A stretch of 64,000 nucleotides of DNA, from NCBI GenBank assembly GCA_034359265.1, contig CP136893.1:18109001-18173000 (forward strand). Reading direction: 5' to 3'. The position numbers were made by a program, and so were the translations under genes. Below, in pieces: positions 31,863 through 43,213 of this stretch (the first letter of the stretch is position 1; every line of letters starts with the position of its first letter). The notes beneath the pieces were generated by a model. It ran no database searches and was not told the origin of the DNA. It saw only the letters and a list, made by a program, of their open reading frames with translations. The DNA is from Canna indica. Its lineage: Eukaryota > Streptophyta > Magnoliopsida > Zingiberales > Cannaceae.

Positions 31863-33297
31863 TATTGTAGGAAATCCGACAGTAGAAGGGGGGGTTGAAT
31901 AGTGTTGTCCCCTTTTAGATTTACTCAATTTCTTTTTACTCAATTTAGCTTTAATCAAATGCAAATGTATCTTAACAATAGATGTGATCAAATATCAAAA
32001 ACAATAATAAATAAATATCGAAAGCAATGCAGACAAGATGAATTATAGTGGTTCGACCAACTGCCTACTCCACGACCTTGGCTCCTCACCAAGGATTTCT
32101 AATCACTACTTTATAGACTTTGTGTTTCCCTTTGAATACAATTGAGGACACTCTTCTCACCTCTTTGAGAACCCCTCAAACCTATTCACTTAGGCAAAAC
32201 ACAACTCTACAAAGTTTCCCCTAAGTGTTTCTCTAACACACCTAGCAGCTATTACAAATTGAAATCGAATCTGAAATAAAACTTCAAATACAATGCAAAA
32301 GAGCTTTAAGAATAGAGAGAAAAACCACAGCTCTTTTCCCAAGCCTTCACGCCTTCAACTTGCCAGAAGATACACTCGAGTTGTAGCAGAGTTGAGGGAA
32401 TGCAGGCGCTCGCTTGAAGAGGATTTTGACTAAAGGTTAGGGCGCAGCAAATCGATCACTTTGAAGGCTTTTAATCTCTTTTTGAATGCTCAATAAATTC
32501 TCTAATAAGTTTTTAAGAAGGTAGGTGAGGGGTATTTATAACCCCTCAGCTGAACGGCGACTCAACGGGTAGAAAAATAGGCATTACAGTCGTTTGGTCG
32601 ATCGTCGGTCGATCGTCGATCGACCGACCGTTCGACCGCTACCCTTTTTGTGTGTTTTTAGCGCTATTTGATCGACTGAAGGAGTCACAGCTTCATCTAT
32701 CCTGAATCCAGTCGACCGAATTGGTCGACCGATGTAGGGAAGCCAAGCGCGCGATCTGTAATCTTCAATCCGGTCGACCGATCGGTCGACCGATGCGCCT
32801 TTTGCTTATTTCTGGCTTTGGTCGGTCGATCGACATAGCCTTTCGCCAATGCTTCACCAACTTCAGTCGACCAAATGGCTACTGCCATTTTTTGGCATCA
32901 TTCGATCGACCGACCGATCGATCGAATAGGCTATTGTCAAAATTCTGCCTTGTTCAGTCGACCAAACTCAAGCTGAGGCTGATTCTTACTTTGAATTTTT
33001 ACATGCCTTTTTTATAGGTTTAGTTACCAAGTTTCAACTTGGATAACTTTATAAATTGGCTTGGGATAAGATCATCCTAAGGGTATATTACATGATTTCT
33101 ACTTGATCTAACCTGAGCCTTTCTTTGACGTTTTCTTCTTTCGTTTCTTCAATAGTCTTTTCTTTCGTTTCGTTAAAACGAACTTTGCATGCTTATCGCA
33201 ACCTCAACCTGAACTCGGAACTTCACCCATAGATTAAATACATATTTGTTATCATCAAAATAAAGATCGAGGCTTAAGAGAAACCCTTAAGCCAACA
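31863..33297 (-). repeat. Copia B 5' LTR (1435 bp), the complete copy
   Basis: Runs from GCCAACA/TGTTGGC at 33297 to TATTGTAGG at 31863, where the other copies read TGTTGTAGG; this one has lost the CA end by one base change. It contains the TATA box at 32533-32540 and the GGTCGACC cluster (about 32595-32960), and serves as reference for the tandem array. Confidence 0.87.
32533..32540 (-). promoter_or_regulatory. TATA box of copia B LTR
   Basis: The minus strand TATAAATA, followed by CCCCTCACC, sits at the same LTR position in array units at 20510, 21527, 22596, 24461 and 25532. It is absent from unit 4 and from the 3' LTR. Confidence 0.6.
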
Positions 33298-33302
33298 TGG
33301 CT

Positions 33303-34050
33303 GAGTTTTTACTTGTTTGCTCATTTCTGGGTTCCGTCTTTACTAAGTCTACTTATATAACATTTACTAACTTTAAAACAAAAATGTTATATAAGGATTA
33401 CCCCATTTGAATTCAATAAAAATATCTAAAAAATCAAAATCCTTAAGAATCAAAATCATTAAGTATCTAGGTCATATAGCCCTCTAAGGAGCTCCCCAAG
33501 CTTAGTGGATTTCTGGGCAGTTTTTGGGTTTTCATGTTTTGTGGTTCGGGTTTTGTTTTTGAATTACTTTGCATCATCATGAGGATTTACAACACATTCT
33601 ATACACCCTGAGCATCTTCCCGACGAAATTCGAGCGACGACGAGCGTCCTTGCCGATTTCTCTGATTACGGACGTCGTGTGCTAACCGACTTGGAACTTG
33701 AAGGTATTTCTCAATGAAATTATTAGCTCCATGTTTGTTATCATCAAAATCGAGATTAAGATCAAGGTTGAAAACCTTAGGGCAACAATCTCCCCCTTTT
33801 TGATGATGACAAATATCCTTAAGAAAATATATCATTTAAGCACAAAGGATATCAAACATGGGATTTCTCCCCCTATCAACATGCATATCTATGGAGATAA
33901 ACTCCCCCTATCTATATGCATGGTTTCCTATATTTTCTTTCTTTTTTTACATAGATTTTTCTCCCCCTTTTGACATCACTTAAAAAGTGCAAGAAAAATC
34001 AATCAAAAGTCAAAGTTGAAACTCTAAAAGATTTTTCAAAACCGCGAAAG
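33303..34050 (-). repeat. Copia C LTR start and 3' noncoding tracts
   Basis: 33303-33787 is the transcription-start side of the C LTR, ending GGGCAACA. Then an AAAAAGGGGGAGAT tract (33788-33801) and further GGGGGAG tracts near 33868, 33902 and 33960 follow, as in element B. The right boundary of C near 34050 is uncertain. Confidence 0.7.
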
Positions 34051-34506
34051 TCTCAACTCAAGGGATGAAAGCAGAGGGCAGAGGGCAACTAGTCATGCAC
34101 ACTCAACTCAACCTAAGTAAAGTTCATGCTCTACTCGAGGTTGGGAAAAGAGGGCAGAGTGCAACTAGTCATGCACCCTCGTCTTCCATCCAAGCAAAAC
34201 GATATTTCCCTAAGCATATAAGCTTCTATTCAATTCAATATCTTGTTTTAGATCACTAATATTCACCTAAACACATATATCAAAATTATTCAATACATAA
34301 ACAAATTCATCGTTATACCTCCAGCACTATATACACCTATACATCCAACACTATCTTTATTTTCAAGACAAAAAAAACAAATCATTATTTGTCTTCTCCT
34401 CGTTCCTAACTCCAACCTACTAACACCATTAGTGTCATTTGCAAGAGTTTTCCCTTCAACCAATCCCAGCTTCCCTATTTCAAGAGTTCCTTGTTGAATT
34501 CCCTTC
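34051..34506. other. Unassigned sequence between copia C and the LINE
   Basis: No supported gene. GGGCARAGKGCAACTAGTCATGC-like segments recur at about 34077 and 34153. The right part is continuous with 40598 onward across the LINE, so it belongs to the DNA into which the LINE inserted. The short minus-strand frame at 34535-34290 has no recognisable domain. Confidence 0.4.
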
Positions 34507-34544
34507 TTAAATGGATTCACTTTTTTTTTTACCAAAATAAGAAG

Positions 34545-37500
34545 CTATATTATTAAAGCACGGTCAATACCGGCAGCAAAAGAGTCGGACAACAAAATGT
34601 CCTCGGAACATAACTGCTGGATATCTGAGATTATTACATTGATTTCCCACGAAATAGTAGCTTCAACGTTAATTGCAGAAATCACAATTTGAGAGTATGA
34701 TTTTACCATAAAGTCAGGAAGCGAATTCTGAATAGCAAAAATAAGACAATCCTTGACCGCCAATGCTTCAAGGGTCAAAACAGATGCTTAGCAAAAAATG
34801 CTGACCCCCCTCCAAGGCAAGCCCTAGAAGATGATTAAATAATGAAACATGCACCCCCTGCATAATTAGAAAATGATGCATCACAATTAATCTTTAGCAA
34901 ATTCGGAGCTGGCGGTATCCATCTTCTAAGCAGGTTAGAGCGAATGCTAGGACCCTCAGACTGAGTAAATGATAACGGGCATAAGCATAAGCCATAATTT
35001 TAATCACTAGGGTATAGGGGACAGGCTGCCTAGCCTCATGCACTAATAAATTCCTAGCGTACCAGATGAACCAACAGGTGTTAGCCACATATTTCGAAAG
35101 ACGTGGACTCTTCTCTCGGGAAGTGCACAGGGTAGAAAGCCAACCCCCAGAAATCCAACCCGATCGGTCAGCAAAATTTAAACCCGACTTGGCTGAGAGC
35201 AAGCACCAGACAGAGCAGGCAAAAGGACACTCAAAAAATAAATGGGAACATGATTCTACTGAGGAGGAACACAAAGAATAGGTATTAACAACAGAGATAC
35301 CTAAGTGGTGAAGATGCTCAAAAGTGGGAAGTCTTAAATGCAAAAGCTTCCAACAGAAAATCTTAACCTTGGGGGTTAGCCTCAGGCCCCAAAGCACTTT
35401 CCAAAAGGAGGCCGAAACCGAGTCCTGAAGGTCATGGTTTCTTAGGAATCTACATGCATTTTTAACGATAACGCTGCCCCCTAAAGAACCCTTCCAAATA
35501 TATCTATCATCCCCGGGTAGCAAAGGCAACTGAATCTGAGAGATGGATTCCGCAAGCATCAGGCCAAACAGTTCATCACAAGCATACATGTTCCAACTTT
35601 GATTATTCAAAAGGCTCGCAACCATATGAGAATCCGAAATTAAATTGCAATCAACAAAAGTCGGTTTAATTGAAATCGGCATGTCAAAAATCCAATTATC
35701 ATTCATCACAGAGCATGAAGTACCAAAAGAAATTAACTTAAGGCACCCAGCATTAAAAGCTTCAAAAGCCGACTGAAATAGCTTCCAACTCCAAGAGGAA
35801 GCAGAACGCTGCTTAACCCCAGGCCTTAACCTAGGATACTTGACAGACACAAAGTTAAACCAGGGAGAAGAAGACTAGTTTAAGTACCCCAGAACCCTCT
35901 TGGCTTGGAGAGCCAAACATTTATCTATTAAGTCAGCAATGCCAAGGCCGCCAAACGCTTTCAGCTTAGTAATAACATCCCAGGCCAGAAGGTGAATAGC
36001 ATTGCCAAAAGAGCTAGCCCAAAGGAATTTGCGTATAATCTTTTCAAGGCTATCAATGAATTTATGGGACACCCAGGATACACTTAAGGAATGCAAAGGG
36101 ATGGCATTTAGCACCGAGTTAACAAGAACAACACGGCCGACTTGGGATAAAAAATTCACCTTCCAAGCACTCAATTTTGCCTTCATTTGGTCAAGAATGA
36201 AATTTTGTGCATTGGCAGGCGGCCTTCTCGGAGCCACCATAGTACCAAGGTATTTGAAAGGGAAAGAACCCACTTGCATATTGAACGACGAGCGGGTGAA
36301 GTTAATTTGTTCCCTGGAGGCAGCCTTGGGAAAGAAGATTTCTGATTTGCTAAAATTGATAGACTGGCCAGAGAAATTTTCGTAGGTTCTGAAAACCTCT
36401 TTAATAGTGTTCAAGCTCTTTCGAGTTGCCCGAAAGGTTAAAAGGACGTCATCGGCAAACATTAGGTGGCTTATCTTAACCTTATTCTTAACCTTAAAGG
36501 GCTGCAACTTGCCAAGCTCAACTGCCTTGTCAAGCAAGCAAGACAAGGATTGAGCAATTAATACATACAGATAAGGGGAGAGAGGGTCTCCCTGGCGAAT
36601 ACCCCTATAGGATTGGAAAAAAGCCGAAAGCTTATTATTAACCCGACAAGAAAAGCTCATGGAAGAAATACTGTTATAGATCCATTGGGAAAAAATTTAG
36701 GAAAATGATAAGCTTTAAGCATAGCAATAATCGCGTTCCAAGAAAGCTTATTGTAAGCTTTTTCTAAGTCTAACTTTATCATAATATACGGATTTTTGCC
36801 TTTGGACCCATACATAGAATGGGCAATCTCCTGAGCCAGGAGGATGTTATCATGGATGCTTCTGCCTTTTATGAAGGCAGACTGCACAGGAGAGACCAAA
36901 CTAGGGACAACCATTTGAATTCTGTTAGCTAAGAGCTTGGCCAAGATTCTATAGCTTAAATTGCACAAGGCAATAAGCCTGAAATCTCGCACTAATGATG
37001 GATTGCTAATTTTGGGGATGAAGGTTAACAGGGTTTTATTCCATTCTAAGGGAAGAAAGCCAAAGTTATAAAACACATCAAGGCATCTTTAAAATGAATC
37101 AGAGATGATGCCCCAATAGTGCTTATAAAATTCGGCCATAAAACCGTCAACTCAAGGGCTCTTCCCATTAGGCAGAGCCCTAATGACCTCCCAAACCTCT
37201 AAAGGCGAAAAAGGTCGAACAAGACTCGCAACGCATGAATCAAAAACTGAAGAAACAAGCAGATTCGCAGAAATATCGATAAAGGCAGAAGCATTACCAG
37301 ACCATAGCAATTTATAAAAATCAGAAAAAGCATTTAAAATGGCCATATCATCCAAACTGGCCACACCATCAGAGGTCTCAATCGAACCAATCCTGTTAAT
37401 TCTCCTCCTAGAGGAGACAACTCGGTGGAAATAGGCTGAATTTTGATCTCCAACAGAGATCCACTACTGCTTGGACTTTGCCCACCATTTCAAACTGATC

Positions 37501-38525
37501 TGTCTGCGCAAGGCTACAGCCTTGTTATACAACATTCTCAATTCACATTCATCAGTTACACACAGAGCAGACATAGCATCAGATATTTCAAGAGATGAAA
37601 TTTTACACACAGTGTCCTCCAAGGACTTCTCCAAAACACCCAAACAATTAACATTCCAGCTTGATAATGCAAATCTAGTTAATCTAAGACCAGTACCAAA
37701 TCTTGAATGGGGAGTTAAGTTACAAGGAACCTCATGCCAAGCCTGTGAAACCACCTCGGAAGATTCAGGGTATTCAACCCAAAAAATTTGAAACCGAAAT
37801 AGGCGATTACGACGAACATCATTTGAAAAGGAAAACAGCAGAGGGCAATGGTTAGAAACCCCTCTATTCAGATGCTTAACCGACGCATCATCGAAAAAGT
37901 GCAACCAGGCGGCATTACAAAATACTCGATCAAGCCTAATCTGGATACGCCTATTACCCTGGCGATTATTACACCAAGTAAAAGGAGAACCCGAAAAGCC
38001 TAAATCAACAAGACCCAAATCATGGACGAACTCCCTAAAAGCAAGCACTAGCAGAGACAACCTAAAAGGGAGTCCGCCCATTTTATCAGCCTCAACCAAG
38101 GAGCAATTAAAATCCCCCGCAAGAACCCAAGGATACGATGAAAAGTCAAACGACGCAAAACTACGGAAAAAATCGAGGCGAAGAGTCGGATTTGTACTCG
38201 CGTACACATTAGAAAACAGAAACAGCTCACATTTTTCAAACTGCAAAACTACCGAGATACACTGAGGAGCAACAGAGAGAGTATTAGCATTAATGCAAAC
38301 CGAGTTCCAAGTGACAAGCAAACCACCCGAAGCCCCAACAGAGGCCTGAGCAACCCCCTGCCAAGATCGGCCAAAGGATGAGATGAGCCGGTTGGCCTTA
38401 GGAACATCAATATGCGTCTCTTGAAGGACAATAAAATGCACATATGAGTATTTAATAAAATGAAATAGCTAGTCCCTTACCTCAAGGCGCCATGCGCCCC
38501 TAACATTCCAAGAGATCGCTATCAT
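34545..38525 (-). pseudogene. LINE ORF2 (endonuclease, RT, zf-RVT, RNase H)
   Basis: Starts MIAISWNVRG at 38525, with a TAG 19 codons in. Endonuclease motifs LQETH, LAGDFNC and SNHCPLL are seen in 38450-37840. RT follows: LPNGKSP, FRLIALCNLSYRILAKLLANR, SAFIKGRSIHDN, QGDPLSPYLYVL and the catalytic FADD (about 36460). Then comes the zf-RVT region (WKVLWGLRLTPKVKIFCWKL, FFECPFACSVW) around 35400-35190, and a terminal RNase H-like part (LEALAVKDCLIFAI) to the TAG at 34545. Stops lie near 37475, 37150, 37090 and 35877, with shifts near 36670 and 34900-34780. It nicks the target and copies the RNA at the insertion site. Confidence 0.9.
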
Positions 38526-40575
38526 TTGGGAATAAGAGCAAGGGATGGCTCAGAAATAGCCTGAGAGGCATCAGGGGGAAGGTTAAATATAAACTCAGCA
38601 TCAGTCGTTCTTTGGCACTTGGATCCCTTAAACACCAAGGGAGGAGAGGAAGAAGGTGGTTTGGGACCCCGTGCATTGCGGCGAGGGGGACGAGCACCCT
38701 GCTTAGAGGCCATCTCTGGAGGGCGGGGAGCTGAGAAGGCAAACCCAAGCTCCTGAGAGATCTGCTCTAAGGAACGAGGAGGAGGGAAAGAGGAAGAAGA
38801 TTGAGGGGGGTTTGAAATTGAAGACACAACAGAAGTAGAAGGAGCAGAAGAAGAAGAGGCCAGCCGGGTAGGGCTGGAATCAAGAGAGGGAGAAATGGGA
38901 GGGGCTCGAGGGGGCAGGGGCAATAATGGCCCAGTGTCCACGTGTTGATCAACAGGCGATGGAGAGACCCCAGGGGCTGGCATGGGGGTGCCTCGAAGAG
39001 CATGAGACGTATCGGGACCAACCACACCACCTCGGGGAGCCCACACCGCCAAGGCTGACCGCACAGCGTGGCCAGTAGGCGTACCTCGAGAACTCGAAGG
39101 GACAGGGGCATTAAAGTGACCTCCTATACCAATCTGGCTCTGACCCAAGCCAGGATATGCAGAGGATGGCGCTTAGATACGGGTCGGCGAATGATCCGAT
39201 CGAGACACAGCAAGGGGGTAAGCTCACTTTCCTCACGTGCAGGCCCCTCATCGTGGCCCATGTGACCCGCGCGTGACACTAGGCGCCCACACCGATCGGG
39301 TGGAGCCTCGGTATGCATGGAACGTGCATGCCCATGACGACCACGGCCAGGCCGCCGACGCGAGACCAAAACCCACAGCCCCAACACCGAAATAGGATCG
39401 GGATCGACCACCGGAGCCCCCGCAGGCCCACCACCATCCAAATTCAGATCTGGAATTCTCGAAACCATATCATCAAAAGAAACATCGTTCGGCGAAACAT
39501 CAACCGAAAAGCAGCAGGAACCGAAACATCAACCGAAGGAGAAACCGAAACACCAATCGGAGTAGAAACCGAAACGCCCTCAGGGCCCGAGTGATTCAAA
39601 ATCGACGAGGATCCAAGATCCACCGAAATCACAATGGCCGATCAAACCACATGCAAAACGAACGGACGGGAGATTCTCATACGATAAAGGCTGGAAGAAT
39701 TCCTTATCAGGCACTCCTACCCACAAACCATTACGCAGCGGACGACTCAAATCCAATTCAATACACACCCGCACGTAACGGCTGTGAGAGAACTCAAAGG
39801 ATCATTGATCCACCGAAATTATCTTTCCCAAAGCCAGCGATAGCTTAGAAATCGATTCAATGTTCCAAAACTCAAGAGGCAAACTTAGAAACCTCACCCA
39901 CACAGGGGCAGACGAAAATTTCTCACACTAGGGGCGGAAGCAAGGCTTCCAAGGAACAAGACGAAGGGCCGCACCCCACAGAAAATAAGGACCACCAGAT
40001 AAAATTTCCGTCGAAGAAACAAGATCCCGAAATTGAAAAACGAAGAATCCCTCTTCAAGATCCAAAACCGAATCATAACCCGACAAAAGCCAAGTTTGCT
40101 TCGCCCAAGCAGAAACAACGGACAATGGAGGGACTTTACCAAAAAACTTGCCGATAAGACAACCTTCCCAAGGTTCACTCCAGGAGCGCATTTGCTCCAG
40201 CGAAAAATGGACAAAATTCGATGAAACCGATTGAATATCTCGAAGGGTAGGGTGAGAACTTACCTTTGCCGCCGAAGCATCTGCTCCACGGAGGATCTCG
40301 GCCCAGGAAAGGTCACATGAGGCTGCAGGAGCCTTGGATGTCGAACTCAAATGATGGGAGGAGGGAGGACGCGATCCACGCGTGGAGGAAGGAGGGCGCG
40401 ATGAAGGCACAGTAGAAGAAGGACGCGATCTACGCCCCAAAGTCGGAGGTTGTCCACACACAGGATTTGCCACCACCTCATACTCCAGATTGAGGGGAGC
40501 AGGAGGAACCGATGGGGGATCAGGTGGGGGCAGAGGGTCGGAGGAGTCACGCGAAACGCTCGCTCTCTCGCTCAT
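38522..40575 (-). pseudogene. LINE ORF1 (nucleic-acid-binding, zinc-knuckle type)
   Basis: Starts MSERASVSRDSSDP at 40575. It has a Pro/Ser-rich N-terminus, then a DUF4283-like region (SWAEILRG, WEGCLIGKFFGK, FFVFQFRD, GGPYFLWGAALRLVPWKP) followed by a cysteine motif (FACGLIGH). A long low-complexity Pro/Ser-rich C-terminal half ends LIPK at 38525. In-frame stops occur at 39928 and near 39845 and a frame change near 39590. The TGA at 38524-38522 overlaps the ORF2 start codon. Plant L1 ORF1 proteins bind the element RNA and accompany it to the nucleus. Confidence 0.8.
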
Positions 40576-40597
40576 GACTTTTTTAAATGGATTCACT

Positions 40598-41231
40598 CTT
40601 GAACATCTACTTCCTTTGCCATTTCCCAAATGTCATTTACTAATCCTTTCATAAGCCAAGGTGCTTTACATTAGTTGTTTAGAATGTTGATAAAAAATGT
40701 TGATTGCTCTTTCACCGTCTAAAAATATTTTCAAGTGCTTAATATTTATTTCCTTAGCTTTGAGAATGCTTACCCAAATAAACCACAATTTTACCAATAA
40801 AGAATTCTCTACTAGTCTATAACATCCCTTCATAATCCTTTATTTTCTCTTATTCATACAACAATATCCAAGTCTAGCCTCTTTTGTTGAACTTAGCTAA
40901 GCAGCATCACCAAACATTTTATAACCACACACTGCATCAATAATAAGAGCCTCGTGCTCTAATATTTGATCATCTTCCTTTCTTAGTGAAACAGTTCCCA
41001 TCATCCTTATAGCATTAATATAATTATTTCCACTTCTCATGCTACTAAGCTCAGCCAATACTCTATGCACCATGGAATGGCTGCTATTTTTTATTATTTT
41101 TTTGAAACAAAGCTCATTCATATTCTTCCATATGAACCAATGTTCCTGCAGCAATATACCCAATTAGTTCATTTCTCCTTTTCTCTAGAGTTTTGCCTTC
41201 CTCAACCCAATTGCATGCTAGTGTGGCGGCG
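40598..41231 (-). pseudogene. Fossil sequence, probably an old LINE, split by later insertions
   Basis: The minus strand gives a broken frame with a WFIWKNMNELCFKK segment (about 41135) like the region after zf-RVT in plant LINEs. It continues to the left across the LINE target duplication and to the right across CACTA 1 (the GCG duplication at 41229-41231 resumes at 49558). Heavily decayed, with many stops. I infer LINE origin from that motif and from the continuation at 49561-49753. Confidence 0.45.
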
Positions 41232-41257
41232 CACTACAAGAAAACAAGGCTTCACCG

Positions 41258-41335
41258 ATGGATGTATTACCAACGGATATTTTTTGTTGGTATTACCAAC
41301 AAAATCACCAACAGATACATATATCTGTTGGTAAA
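41258..41335. repeat. Left subterminal repeats of CACTA 1
   Basis: Several ACCAACGGATAT and TTGGTATTACCAA units. They match the larger array at 49110-49545. Subterminal motifs are the binding sites of the TnpA-type protein in this superfamily. Confidence 0.8.
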
Positions 41336-42345
41336 ATTTAGAAAACCCTAAATTTTTCCATTCCCTCTTATTTTTTCAGCTGACCAGCTTTTCCCTCTCC
41401 CCCAGCTGACAAAAACTCGCGCCTTATTTTTCTTATCAACCCGACAAAAGCTTGCAGGTGCGCGACAAAAGTTTCCCTCTCCTCTTTGTGTCGTGCGATT
41501 CTTCTCCAGCCGCGATCCGCTTCTTCATCCTTCTTCATCCGGTGCTGCTTCCTTGCCACCCGCGATCTCCCCTACCACCCTCTCACAAAGGCCTGTCTGC
41601 CGTGCGATTCTTCTCCAACCGCGGCAATGCTTCTTCATCCTTCTTCATCCAACGCTTCACCCTGCCACCCGCGATCTTCCCTGCCACCCGCAACAAGCTC
41701 TCGCGGAGACCCCTTAATTTCTTTCGCAAGCTCCCCCCTGCCACCCGCGATTCTTCCCCCATCCAACACTCTCGCAAGTACCTTTCTTCTGATTTCTCCA
41801 AATTTCTACTGATTTGAGGTAAATTTCTTTAATCTTTAAATTTCTCCTGATTTTATAAATTATTCTAAGAGAATTGTTATTGATTTCATCCGACGTCATG
41901 TTCTTATAGTGTGTAAATTATAATTTAAACTGGAGAGTTGTTAGCTGATTTCTTAGAGAGTTGTTATTGATTTCTTAGCATGTAAATTATAGTCTGTTTG
42001 GATTATAATTTAAGCTAATGCTCAAATATGTTACTTTATCTTGTTTTATTTGGTATAAGTCTCAAAAAATGTTTTATTTGGTATTCAAATGGATTAGATA
42101 TACGGCCTTCATATGTAGGCTCCAGTAAAAATTATCATCACTTCATTGTTCCATTTGAATATTATGCATCCAGAAACAAATCATCTAAAACATAGGCAAA
42201 AAAAAGTCATCACAGGTGAGTTGAAGTTTCCCAGTCAACAGTAGGAATACTTTTAGCATGATTAGATGTATATAGAGAGGAAAGAATGAAGTCCAGTAAA
42301 TTGCAGTACTGGCTATCAGTTGGTGATAGGGAGATGTGTTAATAC
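41336..42345. other. CACTA 1 left leader region
   Basis: Contains a C/T-rich stretch (41450-41770) in which TTCTTCATCC and CCACCCGCGATC-type words repeat, giving three overlapping frames that I regard as repeat artefacts. AT-rich sequence follows, including a segment near 42030 (ACTTTATCTTGTTTTATTTGG) that recurs at about 48640. Possibly promoter and leader of the element's transcript. No protein is supported. Confidence 0.45.
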
Positions 42346-43213
42346 CTTAGACATATGGGATTCCAAAATCTGTCTTCGACCCTCGACATCCGAATTAGGA
42401 ACAACAACATTTCGATCAAAATGACCAGGCCTCACAAGTGCTTTGTCTAATGATTCAGGAAAGTTAGTTGCTGCAATGACAATAACACCCTCATTTTGCT
42501 TAAAACCATCCAGTTCAACAAGTAACTGATTTAGCATCATTTTCATGTATTGTGGATTCCTTGGATTACGGCTCCCACCTATTGCATCAATCTCATCTAT
42601 AATCTTTGGGATGTGAGCTTCCATACTTAGATGCATTACAAAGTATTTATGGCAAAGATAAAGCTATTGCCCAAGATGTTGAAGATTATAATTATCCAGT
42701 TAAAAATATGCAAGTGGAGGTCAATGCACAATATGTTGACAAAGAGACTATTAACTTGGATGATGATGAGGATGAAGATGGAATTTCAGTGACAACCTCC
42801 ATGGCCTACTGAGATCTAAGACTAATACAATAGACACATCAACTTCTAGTCAACTTCTAGGAAGCAAAATAAGAACACACCTTTGACAAAGAAGGAATCG
42901 AAGAGAAGATGAAGCAAGTTGCTAACAAGTCTAGAAAGATAATTTGAGGGTATGAAAGACCAATAAGTTTGATTAGTCATTGATGGTGTTACCACCATGA
43001 TTGTTCATTACCTTGGCCAAAGAAAGAAATGAATAATACTAAAAACTACAAATTCAACTAAAGTTCATAACCTTATACCTTTGGATCTCAGAGGTAATGA
43101 ACAATTTCCTCTAGCTTAGCTTTGGCCTCATCGACACCTTTTACATCACTGAATCTTGTACTAGAATCCGTGATTGGTTGAACCTCCTCATGTAGACCTA
43201 GGCCTATTGAGAT
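42346..43213 (-). pseudogene. FTSH4: Captured FTSH4 (mitochondrial i-AAA protease) exons inside CACTA 1
   Basis: Two minus-strand pieces match plant FTSH4. Piece 1 (43213-43079) reads GLGLHEEVQP, STRFSDVKGVDEAKAKLEE and IVHYL, then a TGA where Arg stood, and ends DPK at a GTATAAGG donor. Piece 2 (42603-42346) reads [49 protein letters not shown] and [14 protein letters not shown], ending at a GTATTAAC donor. FTSH4 is an ATP-dependent membrane protease of the mitochondrial inner membrane. Walker A and the exon between the pieces are missing. Because splice donors are retained, capture was at DNA level. The wording fits FTSH4 rather than FTSH11 (SRNP, YMKM, ESLDKAL). Not functional as it stands. 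Confidence 0.82.
42612..42812 (+). pseudogene. Myb/SANT-like C-terminal fragment inside CACTA 1
   Basis: A plus-strand frame ([21 protein letters not shown], then an acidic INLDDDEDEDG) resembling the segment that follows Myb/SANT-like domains in harbinger-associated proteins. It begins immediately beside the FTSH4 piece and has no DNA-binding domain of its own. It is probably another captured fragment. The resemblance is from memory and is moderate. Confidence 0.45.

Larger units (their letters stand above)
19838..33297 (-). mobile_element. Ty1/copia element B (SIRE-like) with amplified 3' LTR
   Basis: Full-length minus-strand element inside the LTR of element C. Target duplication TGGCT lies at 19833-19837 and 33298-33302. 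Order on the minus strand: 5' LTR (33297-31863), primer-binding site, gag (31805 to about 30200), pol (to 27220), 3' noncoding region with purine tracts, 3' LTR remnant (26756-25932), then six more LTR-derived tandem units (25931-19838). Gag with coiled coil and two knuckles, protease-integrase-RT-RNase H order, and the RT wording YVDDIIFGA and STPMSTS are typical of the SIRE lineage. Several stops make it non-autonomous. Confidence 0.9.
15955..34050 (-). mobile_element. Copia element C remnant (3' LTR and 3' noncoding end), interrupted twice
   Basis: The LTR is in three pieces: 15955-16707, 19595-19837 and 33303-33787, about 1.48 kb when the insertions are ignored. It begins TGTTGGTGAAATGG on the plus strand, as in element A's LTR end, and closes with GGGCAACA at 33787. 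A purine tract follows directly (minus strand), showing this is the 3' LTR of a minus-strand element. Insertions are a solo gypsy LTR (16708-19589) and copia B (19838-33297). Only 3' noncoding sequence (33788 to about 34050) remains of the interior; coding sequence and the other LTR are not seen. Confidence 0.8.
34522..40582 (-). mobile_element. L1-type LINE, full length, minus strand (6061 bp)
   Basis: A 15-bp target duplication TTAAATGGATTCACT flanks it at 34507-34521 and 40583-40597. The left end has a T-tract (34522-34530), the poly(A) tail of a minus-strand element. ORF1 starts 8 bp from the right end and ORF2 ends 23 bp from the tail. Long target duplication, poly(A) and an ORF1-ORF2 pair with endonuclease, RT and RNase H identify a plant L1-clade LINE. 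Both ORFs have stops or shifts, so it is dead, but its ends are still exact. Confidence 0.92.

Noticed and set aside
41452..41817. Three overlapping frames in the CACTA 1 leader
   Set aside because: Created by repeated TTCTTCATCC and CCACCCGC words; no domain.
42316..42636. An intact host FTSH4 gene
   Set aside because: Only two separated pieces exist, the Walker A exon is missing, a TGA is present and everything lies inside a CACTA with matching ends and target duplication.
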